From positions 1,581,413 to 1,645,412 of the forward strand of contig NW_024044681.1 in NCBI RefSeq assembly GCF_014851395.1: a DNA stretch of 64,000 bases, given 5' to 3'. The stretch's first letter is position 1. Each line of letters opens with the position of its first letter. Under the pieces are notes generated by a model. It searched no databases, had not been told where the DNA came from, and was given only the letters and a program-made list of their open reading frames with translations. This stretch comes from Micropterus salmoides. Its lineage: Eukaryota; Chordata; Actinopteri; Centrarchiformes; Centrarchidae. Shown here piece after piece: positions 1 to 14,200 of the stretch. The position numbers were made by a program, and so were the translations under genes.

Positions 1-2156
1 ACACTACTGACACTAAATTTAGAATGATGACTTTAATCTCAGAATACTGACACTAAACTCAGAATGCTGACTTTAATCTCAGAATGCTGACACTACTGAC
101 ACTAAATTTAGAATGCTGACTTTAATCTCAGAATTCTGAAACTACTGACACTAAATTTAGAATGCTGACTTTAATCTCAGAATTCTGACACTAAATTTAG
201 AATGCTGACTTTAATCTCAGATCTCTGACACTAAATTTAGAATGCTGAGTTTAATCTCAGAATGCTGACACTAAATTTAGAATGCTGACTTTCATCTCAG
301 ATCTTTGACACTAAATTTAGAATGCTGACTTTAATCTCAGAATGCTGACACTAAATTTAGAATGCTGACTTTACTCTCAGAATTCTGAAACTACTGACAC
401 TAAATTTAGAATGCTGACTTTAATCTCAGAATGCTGACACTACTGACACTAAACTCAGAAGGCTGACTTTAATCTCAGAATACTGACAGTAAATTTAGAA
501 TGCTGACTTTAATCTCAGAACTCTGATACTACTGACACTTTCTTAGAATGCTGACTTTAATCTCAGAATGCTGACATTAAACTCAGAATGCTGACACTAA
601 ACTTAGAATGCTGACATTCATCTCAGAATGCTGACACTAAATTTAGAATGCTGACTTTCATCTCAGAATGCTGACACTACTGACACTAAATTTAGAATGC
701 TGACTTTAATCTCAGAACTCTGACACTAAACTTAGAATCCTGACTTTAATCTCAGAATGCTGACACATAATGTAGAATGCTGACTTTAATCTCAGAATTC
801 TGACACTAAACTCAGAATGCTGACTTTCATCTCAGAACTCTGACACTACTGACACTTTCAAGAATGCTGACTTTAATCTCAGAATTCTGAAACTACTGAA
901 ACTAAATTTAGAATGCTGACTTTAATCTCAGAACTCTGACACTACTGACACTTTCTTAGAATGCTGACTTTCATCTCAGAATGCTGACACTACTGAAACA
1001 AAATTTAGAATGCTCTCTTTAATCTAAGAATACTGACACTAAACTCAGAATGCTGACTTTAATCTCAGAATGCTGGCACTAAACTCAGAATACTGACACT
1101 AAACTCAGAATTGACACTAAATTTAGAATGCTGACTTTCATCTCAGAATGCTGACACTACTGACACTAAATTAAGAATGATGACTTTAATCTCAGAATAC
1201 TGACACTAAACTCAGAATGCTGACTTTAATCTCAGAATGCTGACACTACTGACACTAATCTCAGAATACTGACACTACTGACACTAAATTTAGAATGCTG
1301 ACTTTAATCTCAGAATTCTGAAACTACTGACACTAAATTTAGAATGCTGACTTTAATCTCAGAATTCTGACACTAAATTTAGAATGCTGACTTTCATCTC
1401 AGATCTCTGACACTAAATTTAGAATGCTGACTTTAATCTCAGAATACTGACACTACTGACACTAATTTAAAATGCTGACCTTAATCTCAGAATTCTGAAA
1501 CTACTGACACTAAATTTAGAATGCTGACTTTCATCTCAGAATTCTGACAGTAAATTTAGAATGCTGACTTTAATCTCAAAATGCTGACATTAAACTAAGA
1601 ACTCTGACGTTAATCTCAGAACTCTGACACTACTGACACTAAACTCAGAATGCTGACATTAAACTCAGAATGCTGACATTAAACTCAGAATGCTGACACT
1701 AAACTTAGAATGCTGATTTTAATCTCAGAATGCTGACACTACTGACACTAAATTTAGAATGCTGACTTTCATCTCAGAATGCTGACACTACTGACACTAA
1801 ATTTAGAATGCTGACTTTAATCTTAGAACTCTGACACTAAACTTAGAATGCTGACTTTAATCTCAGAATGCTGACACATAATGTAGAATGCTGACTTTAA
1901 TCTCAGAATTCTGAAACTACTGAAACTAAATTTAGAATGCTGACTTTAATCTCAGAATACTGACACTACTGACACTAAATTTAGAATGCTGACTTTAATC
2001 TCAGAATACTGACACTACTGACACTAAATTTAGAATGCTGACTTTCATCTCAGAACTCTGAACTACTGACACTAAACTCAGAACTCTGACACTTTCTTAG
2101 AATGCTGATTTTAATCTCAGAATGCTGACACTACTGAAACTAAATTTAGAATGCTG
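1..2156 (+). repeat. Satellite array, left part, up to the assembly gap
   Basis: The whole stretch is built from a 20-bp monomer (GAATGCTGACTTTAATCTCA alternating with forms such as GAATACTGACACTAAACTCA). A 29-bp variant occurs where the ACTACTGAC segment is duplicated. Monomers differ by point changes at the same few positions (GAATGC, GAATAC, GAATTC, GAACTC, GATCTC; AAATTTA, AAACTCA, TTTCTTA). TGA and TAA occur in every monomer on both strands, so no coding potential exists. It appears to be a partial copy of the 4.3-kb higher-order unit seen downstream. Confidence 0.97.
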
Positions 2157-2656
2157 NNNNNNNNNNNNNNNNNNNNNNNNNNNNNNNNNNNNNNNNNNNN
2201 NNNNNNNNNNNNNNNNNNNNNNNNNNNNNNNNNNNNNNNNNNNNNNNNNNNNNNNNNNNNNNNNNNNNNNNNNNNNNNNNNNNNNNNNNNNNNNNNNNNN
2301 NNNNNNNNNNNNNNNNNNNNNNNNNNNNNNNNNNNNNNNNNNNNNNNNNNNNNNNNNNNNNNNNNNNNNNNNNNNNNNNNNNNNNNNNNNNNNNNNNNNN
2401 NNNNNNNNNNNNNNNNNNNNNNNNNNNNNNNNNNNNNNNNNNNNNNNNNNNNNNNNNNNNNNNNNNNNNNNNNNNNNNNNNNNNNNNNNNNNNNNNNNNN
2501 NNNNNNNNNNNNNNNNNNNNNNNNNNNNNNNNNNNNNNNNNNNNNNNNNNNNNNNNNNNNNNNNNNNNNNNNNNNNNNNNNNNNNNNNNNNNNNNNNNNN
2601 NNNNNNNNNNNNNNNNNNNNNNNNNNNNNNNNNNNNNNNNNNNNNNNNNNNNNNNN
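2157..2656. other. Assembly gap (500 N)
   Basis: Exactly 500 consecutive N lie inside the satellite. A round number suggests a placeholder of unknown true length, so the real array may be much longer or shorter. The apparent open frames across it are artefacts. Confidence 0.99.
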
Positions 2657-5600
2657 ACTGACACTGTCTTAGAATGCTGACTTTAATTTCAGAATGCTGA
2701 CACTACTGACACTGTCTTAGAATGCTGACTTTAATTTCAGAATGCTGACACTACTGACACTAAATTTAGAATGCTGACTTTAATCTCAGAATACTGACAC
2801 TAAACTCAGAATGCTGACTTTAATCTCAGAATGTTGACTCTAAAATCAGAATACTGACACTAAATTTAGAATGCTGACTTTAATCTCAGAACTCTGACAC
2901 TAAATTTAGAATGCTGACTTTCATCTCAGATGCTGACTACTGACACTAAACTCAGAATGCTGACTTTAATCTCAGAATACTGACACTAAACTCAGAATGC
3001 TGACTTTAATCTCAGAATGCTGACTCTAACTCAGAATACTGACACTAAACATAGAATGCTGACTTTAATCTCAGATCTCTGACACTACTGACACTAATTT
3101 AGAATGCTGACTTTAATCTCAGATGCTGACACTAAACGTAATGCTGACTTTAATCTCAGAATGCTGACACTAAATTTAGAATGCTGACTTTAATCTCAGA
3201 ATGCTGACACTACTGACACTAACGTAGAATGCTGACTTTAATCTCACAATACTGACACTACTGACACTAAACTCAGAATGCTGACACTACTGACACCAAA
3301 CTTAGAATGCTGACTTTCATCTCAGACTGCTGACACTACGGACACTAAATTTAGAATGCTGACTTTAATCTCAGAATACTGACACTAAACTCAGAATGCT
3401 GAGTTTAATCTCAGAATGCTGACACTACTGACACTAAATTTAGAATGCTGACTTTCATCTCAGAATGCTGACACTACTGACACTGTCTTAGAATGCTGAC
3501 TTTAATCTCAGAACTCTGACACTAAACTCAGAATGCTGACTTTAATCTCAGAATGTTGACTCTAAAATCAGAATACTGACACTAAATTTAGAATGCTGAC
3601 TTTCATCTCAGAATGCTGACATACTGACACTAAACTCAGAATGATGACTTTAATCTCAGAATACTGACACTAAACTCAGAATGCTGACTTTAATCTCAGA
3701 ATGCTGACTCTAAACTCAGAATACTGACACTAAATTTAGAATGCTGACTTTAATCTCAGAATACTGACACTAAACATGAATGCTGACTTGAATCTCAGAA
3801 TGCTGACACAAAATTTAGAATGCTGACTTTCATCTCAGAATGCTGACACTACTGACACTAACTCAGAATGCTGACTTTAATCTCAGAATTCTGACACTAC
3901 TGACACTAAATATAGAATGCTGACTTTCATCTCAGAATGCTGACACTACTGAAACTAAATTTAGAATGCTGACTTTAATCTCAGAATCCTGACACTACTG
4001 ACACTTTCTTAGAATGCTGACTTTAATCTCAGAATACTGACACTACTGACACTTTCGTAGAATGCTGACTTTCATCTCAGAATGCTGACACTACTGACAC
4101 TAAACTCAGAATGCTGACTTTAATCTCAGAATTCTGACACTACTGACACTAAATATAGAATGCTGACTTTCATCTCAGAATGCTGACACTACTGACACTA
4201 AATTTAGAATGCTGACTTTCATCTCAGATGCTGACACTAAATTTAGAATGCTGACTTTAATCTCAGAACTCTGACACTAAATTTAGATGCTGACTTTCAT
4301 CTCAGAATGCTGACACTACTGACACTAAACTCAGAATGATGACTTAATCTCAAATACTGACACTAAACTCAGAATGCTGACTTTAATCTCAGAATGCTGA
4401 CTCTAAACTCAGAATACTGACACTAAATTTAGAATGCTGACTTTAATCTCAGAATACTGACACTAAACATAGAATGCTGACTTTAATCTCAGACCTCTGA
4501 CACTACTGACACTAAATTTAGAATGCTGACTTTAATCTCAGAATGCTGACACTAAACGTAGAATGCTGACTTTAATCTCAGAATGCTGACAGTAAATTTA
4601 GAATGCTGACTTTCATCTCAGAATTCTGACACTACTGACACTAAATATAGAATGCTGACTTTCATCTCAGAATATGACACTAAACTTAGAATGCTGACTT
4701 TAATCTCAGAATTCTGACACTACTGACACTTTCTTAGAATGCTGACTTTAATCTCAGAATACTGACACTACTGACACTTTCTTAGAATGCTGACTTTAAT
4801 CTCAGAATACTGACACTACTGACACTAAATTTAGAATGCTGACTTTAATCTCAGAATTCTGAAACTACTGACACTAAATTTAGAATGCTGACTTTCATCT
4901 CAGAATTCTGACACTAAATTTAGAATGCTGACTTTCATCTCAGAATGCTGACACTACTGACACTAAATTTAGAATGCTGACTTTAATCTCAGATCTCTGA
5001 CACTGAATTTAGAATGCTGACTTTCATCTCAGAATGCTGACACTACTGACACTAAATTTAGAATGCTGACTTTCATCTCAGAATGCTGACACTAAATGTA
5101 GAATGCTGACTTTAATCTCAGAATTCTGACACTACTGACACTAAACTCAGAATGCTGAGTTTCATCTCAGAATGCTGACACTAATGACACTAAATTTAGA
5201 ATGCTGACTTTCATCTCAGAATGCTGACACTAAATGTAGAATGCTGACTTTAATCTCAGAATTCTGACACTACTGACACTAAACTCAGAATGCTGACTTT
5301 AATCTCAGAATACTGACACTAAACTCAGAATGCTGACTTTAATCTCAGAATGCTGACTCTAAACTCAGAGTACTGACACTAAACTCAGAATTGACACTAA
5401 ATTTAGAATGCTGACTTTCATCTCAGAATGCTGACACTAATGACACTAAATTTAGAATGCTGACATTCATCTCAGAACTCTGACACTACTGACACTTTCT
5501 TAGAATGCTGACTTTAATGTCAGAATGCTGACACTACTGACACTAAATTTAGAATGCTGACTTTAATCTCAGAATTCTGACACTACTGACACTTTCTTAG

Positions 5601-6946
5601 AATGCTGACTTTAATCTCAGAATACTGACACTACTGACACTAAATTTAGAATGCTGACTTTCATCTCAGAATGCTGACACTACTGACACTAATTTAGAAT
5701 GCTGACTTTCATCTCAGAATGCTGACACTACTGACACTAAATTTAGAATGCTGACTTTAATCTCAGATCTCTGACACTACTGACACTAAATTTAGAATGC
5801 TGACTTTAATCTCAGAATACTGACACTAAACTCAGAATGCTGACTTTAATCTCAGAATGCTGACACTACTGACACTTTCTTAGAATGCTGACTTTAATCT
5901 CAGAATACTGACACTACAGACACTTTCTTAGAATGCTGACTTTAATCTCAGAATACTGACACTACTGACACTAAATTTAGAATGCTGACTTTAATCTCAG
6001 AATTCTGAAACTACTGACACTAAATTTAGAATGCTGACTTTAATCTCAGAATTCTGAAACTACTGACACTAAATTTAGAATGCTGACTTTAATCTCAGAT
6101 CTCTGACACTGAATTTAGAATGCTGACTTTCATCTCAGAACTCTGAACTACTGACACTAAACTCAGAACTCTGACACTTTCTTAGAATGCTGATTTAATC
6201 TCAGAATGCTGACACTAAATTTAGAATGCTGACTTTAATCTCAGAATTCTGACACTACTGACACTAAATTTAGAATGCTGACTTTCATCTCAGAATGCTG
6301 ACACTACTGACACTAAATTTAGAATGCTGACTTTCATCTCAGAATGCTGACACTAAATGTAGAATGCTGACTTTAATCTCAGAATTCTGACACTACTGAC
6401 ACTAAACTCAGAATGCTGACTTTAATCTCAGAATACTGACACTAAACTCAGAATGCTGACTTTAATCTCAGAATGCTGACTCTAAACTCAGAGTACTGAC
6501 ACTAAACTCAGAATTGACACTAAATTTAGAATGCTGACTTTCATCTCAGAATGCTGACACTAATGACACTAAATTTAGAATGCTGACATTCATCTCAGAA
6601 CTCTGACACTACTGACACTTTCTTAGAATGCTGACTTTAATGTCAGAATGCTGACACTACTGACACTAAATTTAGAATGCTGACTTTAATCTCAGAATTC
6701 TGACACTACTGACACTTTCTTAGAATGCTGACTTTAATCTCAGAATACTGACACTACTGACACTAAATTTAGAATGCTGACTTTCATCTCAGAATGCTGA
6801 CACTACTGACACTAAATTTAGAATGCTGACTTTAATCTCAGAATACTGACACTAAACTCAGAATGCTGACTTTAATCTCAGAATGCTGACACTACTGACA
6901 CTAAATTAAGAATGCTGACTTTCATCTCAGAATGCTGACACTACTG
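2657..6946 (+). repeat. Satellite, higher-order copy 2 (about 4.29 kb)
   Basis: This is the same 20/29-bp monomer field. Rare variants mark a long period: the paired GACACTGTCTTAG motif at about 2665 returns at about 6951, and ACTACGGACACTAAAT at about 3335 returns at about 7627. The variant CTCAGAGTACTGAC occurs at about 5367 and 6489, showing an internal duplication of about 1.12 kb. The first 2 kb carries many 1-2 bp deletions relative to the next copy (for example at 2932, 3028, 3092, 3610, 4228, 4345 and 4670). Confidence 0.92.
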
Positions 6947-9900
6947 ACACTGTCTTAGAATGCTGACTTTAATTTCAGAATGCTGACACTACTGACACTG
7001 TCTTAGAATGCTGACTTTAATTTCAGAATGCTGACACTACTGACACTAAATTTAGAATGCTGACTTTAATCTCAGAATACTGACACTAAACTCAGAATGC
7101 TGACTTTAATCTCAGAATGTTGACTCTAAAATCAGAATACTGACACTAAATTTAGAATGCTGACTTTAATCTCAGAACTCTGACACTAAATTTAGAATGC
7201 TGACTTTCATCTCAGAATGCTGACTACTGACACTAAACTCAGAATGCTGACTTTAATCTCAGAATACTGACACTAAACTCAGAATGCTGACTTTAATCTC
7301 AGAATGCTGACTCTAAACTCAGAATACTGACACTAAACATAGAATGCTGACTTTAATCTCAGATCTCTGACACTACTGACACTAAATTTAGAATGCTGAC
7401 TTAATCTCAGAATGCTGACACTAAACGTAGAATGCTGACTTTAATCTCAGAATGCTGACACTAAATTTAGAATGCTGACTTTAATCTCAGAATGCTGACA
7501 CTACTGACACTAAACGTAGAATGCTGACTTTAATCTCACAATACTGACACTACTGACACTAAACTCAGAATGCTGACACTACTGACACCAAACTTAGAAT
7601 GCTGACTTTCATCTCAGACTGCTGACACTACGGACACTAAATTTAGAATGCTGACTTAATCTCAGAATACTGACACTAAACTCAGAATGCTGAGTTTAAT
7701 CTCAGAATGCTGACACTACTGACACTAAATTTAGAATGCTGACTTTCATCTCAGAATGCTGACACTACTGACACTGTCTTAGAATGCTGACTTTAATCTC
7801 AGAATACTGACACTAAACTCAGAATGCTGACTTTAATCTCAGAATGTTGACTCTAAAATCAGAATACTGACACTAAATTTAGAATGCTGACTTTCATCTC
7901 AGAATGCTGACACTACTGACACTAAACTCAGAATGATGACTTTAATCTCAGAATACTGACACTAAACTCAGAATGCTGACTTTAATCTCAGAATGCTGAC
8001 TCTAAACTCAGAATACTGACACTAAATTTAGAATGCTGACTTTAATCTCAGAATACTGACACTAAACATAGAATGCTGATTTGAATCTCAGAATGCTGAC
8101 ACAAAATTTAGAATGCTGACTTTCATCTCAGAATGCTGACACTACTGACACTAAACTCAGAATGCTGACTTTAATCTCAGAATTCTGACACTACTGACAC
8201 TAAATATAGAATGCTGACTTTCATCTCAGAATGCTGACACTACTGAAACTAAATTTAGAATGCTGACTTTAATCTCAGAATCCTGACACTACTGACACTT
8301 TCTTAGAATGCTGACTTTAATCTCAGAATACTGACACTACTGACACTTTCGTAGAATGCTGACTTTCATCTCAGAATGCTGACACTACTGACACTAAACT
8401 CAGAATGCTGACTTTAATCTCAGAATTCTGACACTACTGACACTAAATATAGAATGCTGACTTTCATCTCAGAATGCTGACACTACTGACACTAAATTTA
8501 GAATGCTGACTTTCATCTCAGAATGCTGACACTAAATTTAGAATGCTGACTTTAATCTCAGAACTCTGACACTAAATTTAGAATGCTGACTTTCATCTCA
8601 GAATGCTGACACTACTGACACTAAACTCAGAATGATGACTTTAATCTCAGAATACTGACACTAAACTCAGAATGCTGACTTTAATCTCAGAATGCTGACT
8701 CTAAACTCAGAATACTGACACTAAATTTAGAATGCTGACTTTAATCTCAGAATACTGACACTAAACATAGAATGCTGACTTTAATCTCAGACCTCTGACA
8801 CTACTGACACTAAATTTAGAATGCTGACTTTAATCTCAGAATGCTGACACTAAACGTAGAATGCTGACTTTAATCTCAGAATGCTGACAGTAAATTTAGA
8901 ATGCTGACTTTCATCTCAGAATTCTGACACTACTGACACTAAATATAGAATGCTGACTTTCATCTCAGAATACTGACACTAAACTTAGAATGCTGACTTT
9001 AATCTCAGAATTCTGACACTACTGACACTTTCTTAGAATGCTGACTTTAATCTCAGAATACTGACACTACAGACACTTTCTTAGAATGCTGACTTTAATC
9101 TCAGAATACTGACACTACTGACACTAAATTTAGAATGCTGACTTTAATCTCAGAATTCTGAAACTACTGACACTAAATTTAGAATGCTGACTTTAATCTC
9201 AGAATTCTGACACTAAATTTAGAATGCTGACTTTCATCTCAGAATGCTGACACTACTGACACTAAATTTAGAATGCTGACTTTAATCTCAGATCTCTGAC
9301 ACTGAATTTAGAATGCTGACTTTCATCTCAGAATGCTGACACTACTGACACTAAATTTAGAATGCTGACTTTCATCTCAGAATGCTGACACTAAATGTAG
9401 AATGCTGACTTTAATCTCAGAATTCTGACACTACTGACACTAAACTCAGAATGCTGAGTTTCATCTCAGAATGCTGACACTAATGACACTAAATTTAGAA
9501 TGCTGACTTTCATCTCAGAATGCTGACACTAAATGTAGAATGCTGACTTTAATCTCAGAATTCTGACACTACTGACACTAAACTCAGAATGCTGACTTTA
9601 ATCTCAGAATACTGACACTAAACTCAGAATGCTGACTTTAATCTCAGAATGCTGACTCTAAACTCAGAGTACTGACACTAAACTCAGAATTGACACTAAA
9701 TTTAGAATGCTGACTTTCATCTCAGAATGCTGACACTAATGACACTAAATTTAGAATGCTGACATTCATCTCAGAACTCTGACACTACTGACACTTTCTT
9801 AGAATGCTGACTTTAATGTCAGAATGCTGACACTACTGACACTAAATTTAGAATGCTGACTTTAATCTCAGAATTCTGACACTACTGACACTTTCTTAGA

Positions 9901-11247
9901 ATGCTGACTTTAATCTCAGAATGCTGACACTACTGACACTAAATTTAGAATGCTGACTTTCATCTCAGAATGCTGACACTACTGACACTAAATTTAGAAT
10001 GCTGACTTTCATCTCAGAATGCTGACACTACTGACACTAAATTTAGAATGCTGACTTTAATCTCAGAATTCTGACACTACTGACACTAAATTTAGAATGC
10101 TGACTTTAATCTCAGAATACTGACACTAAACTTAGAATGCTGACTTAATCTCAGAATTCTGACACTACTGACACTTTCTTAGAATGCTGACTTTAATCTC
10201 AGAATACTGACACTACTGACACTTTCTTAGAATGCTGACTTTAATCTCAGAATGCTGACACTACTGACACTAAATTTAGAATGCTGACTTTAATCTCAGA
10301 ATTCTGACACTACTGACACTAAATTTAGAATGCTGACTTTCATCTCAGAATTCTGACACTAAATTTAGAATGCTGACTTTAATCTCAGAATGCTGACACT
10401 ACTGACACTAAATTTAGAATGCTGACTTTAATCTCAGAACTCTGACACTAAATTTAGAATGCTGACTTTCATCTCAGAACTCTGAACTACTGACACTAAA
10501 CTCAGAACTCTGACACTTTCTTAGAATGCTGATTTTAATCTCAGAATGCTGACACTACTGAAACTAAATTTAGAATGCTGACTTTAATCTCAGAATTCTG
10601 ACACTACTGACACTAAATTTAGAATGCTGACTTTCATCTCAGAATGCTGACACTACTGACACTAAATTTAGAATGCTGACTTTCATCTCAGAATGCTGAC
10701 ACTAAATGTAGAATGCTGACTTTAATCTCAGAATTCTGACACTACTGACACTAAACTCAGAATGCTGACTTTAATCTCAGAATACTGACACTAAACTCAG
10801 AATGCTGACTTTAATCTCAGAATGCTGACTCTAAACTCAGAGTACTGACACTAAACTCAGAATTGACACTAAATTTAGAATGCTGACTTTCATCTCAGAA
10901 TGCTGACACTAATGACACTAAATTTAGAATGCTGACTTTCATCTCAGAATTCTGACACTACTGACACTTTCTTAGAATGCTGACTTTAATCTCAGAATAC
11001 TGACACTACTGACACTAAATTTAGAATGCTGACTTTCATCTCAGAATGCTGACACTACTGACACTAAATTTAGAATGCTGACTTTCATCTCAGAATGCTG
11101 ACACTACTGACACTAAATTTAGAATGCTGACTTTAATCTCAGAATACTGACACTAAACTCAGAATGCTGACTTTAATCTCAGAATGCTGACACTACTGAC
11201 ACTAAATTTAGAATGCTGACTTTCATCTCAGAATGCTGACACTACTG
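6947..11247 (+). repeat. Satellite, higher-order copy 3 (about 4.30 kb)
   Basis: This closely matches the preceding copy monomer by monomer. The same rare variants occur in the same order: GTCTTAG pair near 6951, TTGACTCTAAAATCAG near 7846, ACTACGGACAC near 7627, and CTCAGAGTACTGAC near 9664 and 10,836. It has far fewer single-base deletions than copy 2. The internal duplication is about 1.17 kb here. Confidence 0.92.
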
Positions 11248-14200
11248 ACACTGTCTTAGAATGCTGACTTTAATTTCAGAATGCTGACACTACTGACACT
11301 GTCTTAGAATGCTGACTTTAATCTCAGAATGGTGACACTACTGACACTAAATTTAGAATGCTGACTTTAATCTCAGAATGCTGACACTAAATTTAGAATG
11401 CTGACTTTAATCTCAGAATGTTGACTCTAAAATCAGAATACTGACACTAAATTTAGAATGCTGACTTTAATCTCAGAACTCTGACACTAAATTTAGAATG
11501 CTGACTTTCATCTCAGAATGCTGACTACTGACACTAAACTCAGAATGCTGACTTTAATCTCAGAATACTGACACTAAACTCAGAATGCTGACTTTAATCT
11601 CAGAATGCTGACTCTAAACTCAGAATACTGACACTAAACATAGAATGCTGACTTTAATCTCAGATCTCTGACACTACTGACACTAAATTTAGAATGCTGA
11701 CTTTAATCTCAGAATGCTGACACTAAACGTAGAATGCTGACTTTAATCTCAGAATGCTGACACTAAATTTAGAATGCTGACTTTAATCTCAGAATCCTGA
11801 CACTACTGACACTTTCTTAGAATGCTGACTTAATCTCAGAATGCTGACACAACTGAAACTAAATTTAGAATGCTGACTTTCATCTCAGAATGCTGACACT
11901 ACTGAAACTAAATTTAGAATGCTGACTTTAATCTCAGAATACTGACACTAAACTCAGAATGCTGACTTTAATCTCAGAATGCTGACTCTAAACTCAGAAT
12001 ACTGACACTAAATTTAGAATGCTGACTTTAATCTCAGAATACTGACACTAAACATAGAATGCTGACTTTAATCTCAGATCTCTGACACTACTGACACTAA
12101 ATTTAGAATGCTGACTTTAATCTCAGATCTCTGACACTAAACGTAGAATGCTGACTTTAATCTCAGAATGCTGACACTAAATTTAGAATGCTGACTTTCA
12201 TCTCAGAATGCTGACACTACTGACACTAAACTCAGAACTCTGACACTTTCTTAGAATGCTGATTTTAATCTCAGAATGCTGACACTACTGAAACTAAATT
12301 TAGAATGCTGACTTTCATCTCAGAATGCTGACACTAAACTCAGAATGCTGACTTTAATCTCAGAATGCTGACTCTAAACTCAGAATACTGACACTAAATT
12401 TAGAATGCTGACTTTAATCTCAGAATACTGACACTAAACATAGAATGCTGACTTTAATCTCAGATCTCTGACACTACTGACACTAAATTTAGAATGCTGA
12501 CTTTCATCTCAGAATGCTGACACTAAATGTAGAATGCTGACTTTCATCTCAGAATGCTGACACTAAATTTAGAATGCTGACTTTCATCTCAGAATGCTGA
12601 CACTACTGACACTAAACTCAGAATGCTGACTTTCATCTCAGAATGCTGACACTACTGACACTAAATATAGAATGCTGACTTTCATCTCAGAATGCTGACA
12701 CTACTGACACTAAATTTAGAATGCTGACTTTAATCTCAGATCTCTGACACTACTGACACTAAATTTAGAATGCTGACTTTAATCTCAGAATACTGACACT
12801 AAATTTAGAATGCTGACTTTAATCTCAGAATTCTGACACTAAATTTAGAATGCTGACTTTCATCTCAGATCTCTGACACTACTGACACTAAATTTAGAAT
12901 GCTGACTTTAATCTCAGAATACTGACACTAAACTTAGAATGCTGACTTTAATCTCAGAACTCTGATACTACTGACACTTTCTTAGAATGCTGACTTTAAT
13001 CTCAGAACTCTGACACTACTGACACTAAACTCAGAATGCTGACAGTAAATTTAGAATGCTGACTTTCATCTCAGAATGCTGACACTACTGACACTAAATT
13101 TAGAATGCTGACTTTCATCTCAGAACTCTGACACTACTGACACTTTCTTAGAATGCTGACTTTAATCTCAGAATTCTGAAACTACTGAAACTAAATTTAG
13201 AATGCTGACTTTAATCTCACAATGCTGACACTACCGACACTAAATTTAGAATGCTGACATTCATCTCAGAATGCTGACACTACTGACACTTTCTTAGAAT
13301 GCTGACTTTCATCTCAGAACTCTGACACTACTGACACTTTCTTAGAATGCTGACTTTCATCTCAGAACTCTGACACTACTGACACTTTCTTAGAATGCTG
13401 ACTTTCATCTCAGAATGCTGACACTACCGACACTAAATTTAGAATGCTGACATTCATCTCAGAATGCTGACACTACTGACACTAAATTTAGAATGCTGAC
13501 TTTCATCTCAGAATGCTGACACTACTGACACTTTCTTAGACTGCTGACATTAATCTCAGAATGCTGACATTAAACTCAGAATGCTGACACTAAACTCAGA
13601 ATGCTGACTTTAATCTCAGAACTCTGACACTACTGACAATTTAGAATGCTGACTTTCATCTCAGAATGCTGACACTACTGACACTAAATTTAGAATGCTG
13701 ACTTTCATCTCAGAATGCTGACACTACTGACACTAAATTTAGAATGCTGACTTTAATCTCAGAACTCTGACACTAAACTTAGAATCCTGACTTTAATCTC
13801 AGAATGCTGACACATAATGTAGAATGCTGACTTTAATCTCAGAATTCTGACACTACTGACACTAAACTCAGAATGCTGACTTTCATCTCAGAACTCTGAC
13901 ACTACTGACACTGAATTTAGAATGCTGACTTTCATCTCAGAATGCTGACACTAAATTTAGAATGCTGACTTTAATCTCAGAATGCTGACACTACTGACAC
14001 TAAATTTAGAATGCTGACTTTAATCTCAGAATGCTGACACTACTGACACTAAACTCAGAATGCTGACACTACTGACACTAAACGTAGAATGCTGAGTTTA
14101 ATCTCACAATACTGACACTACTGACACTAAACTCAGAACTCTGACACTACTGACACTAAACTCAGAATGCTGACACTACTGACACCAAACTTAGAATGCT

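Noticed and set aside
2122..2672. Open frames of about 175 codons
   Set aside because: They consist of N translated as X across the assembly gap.
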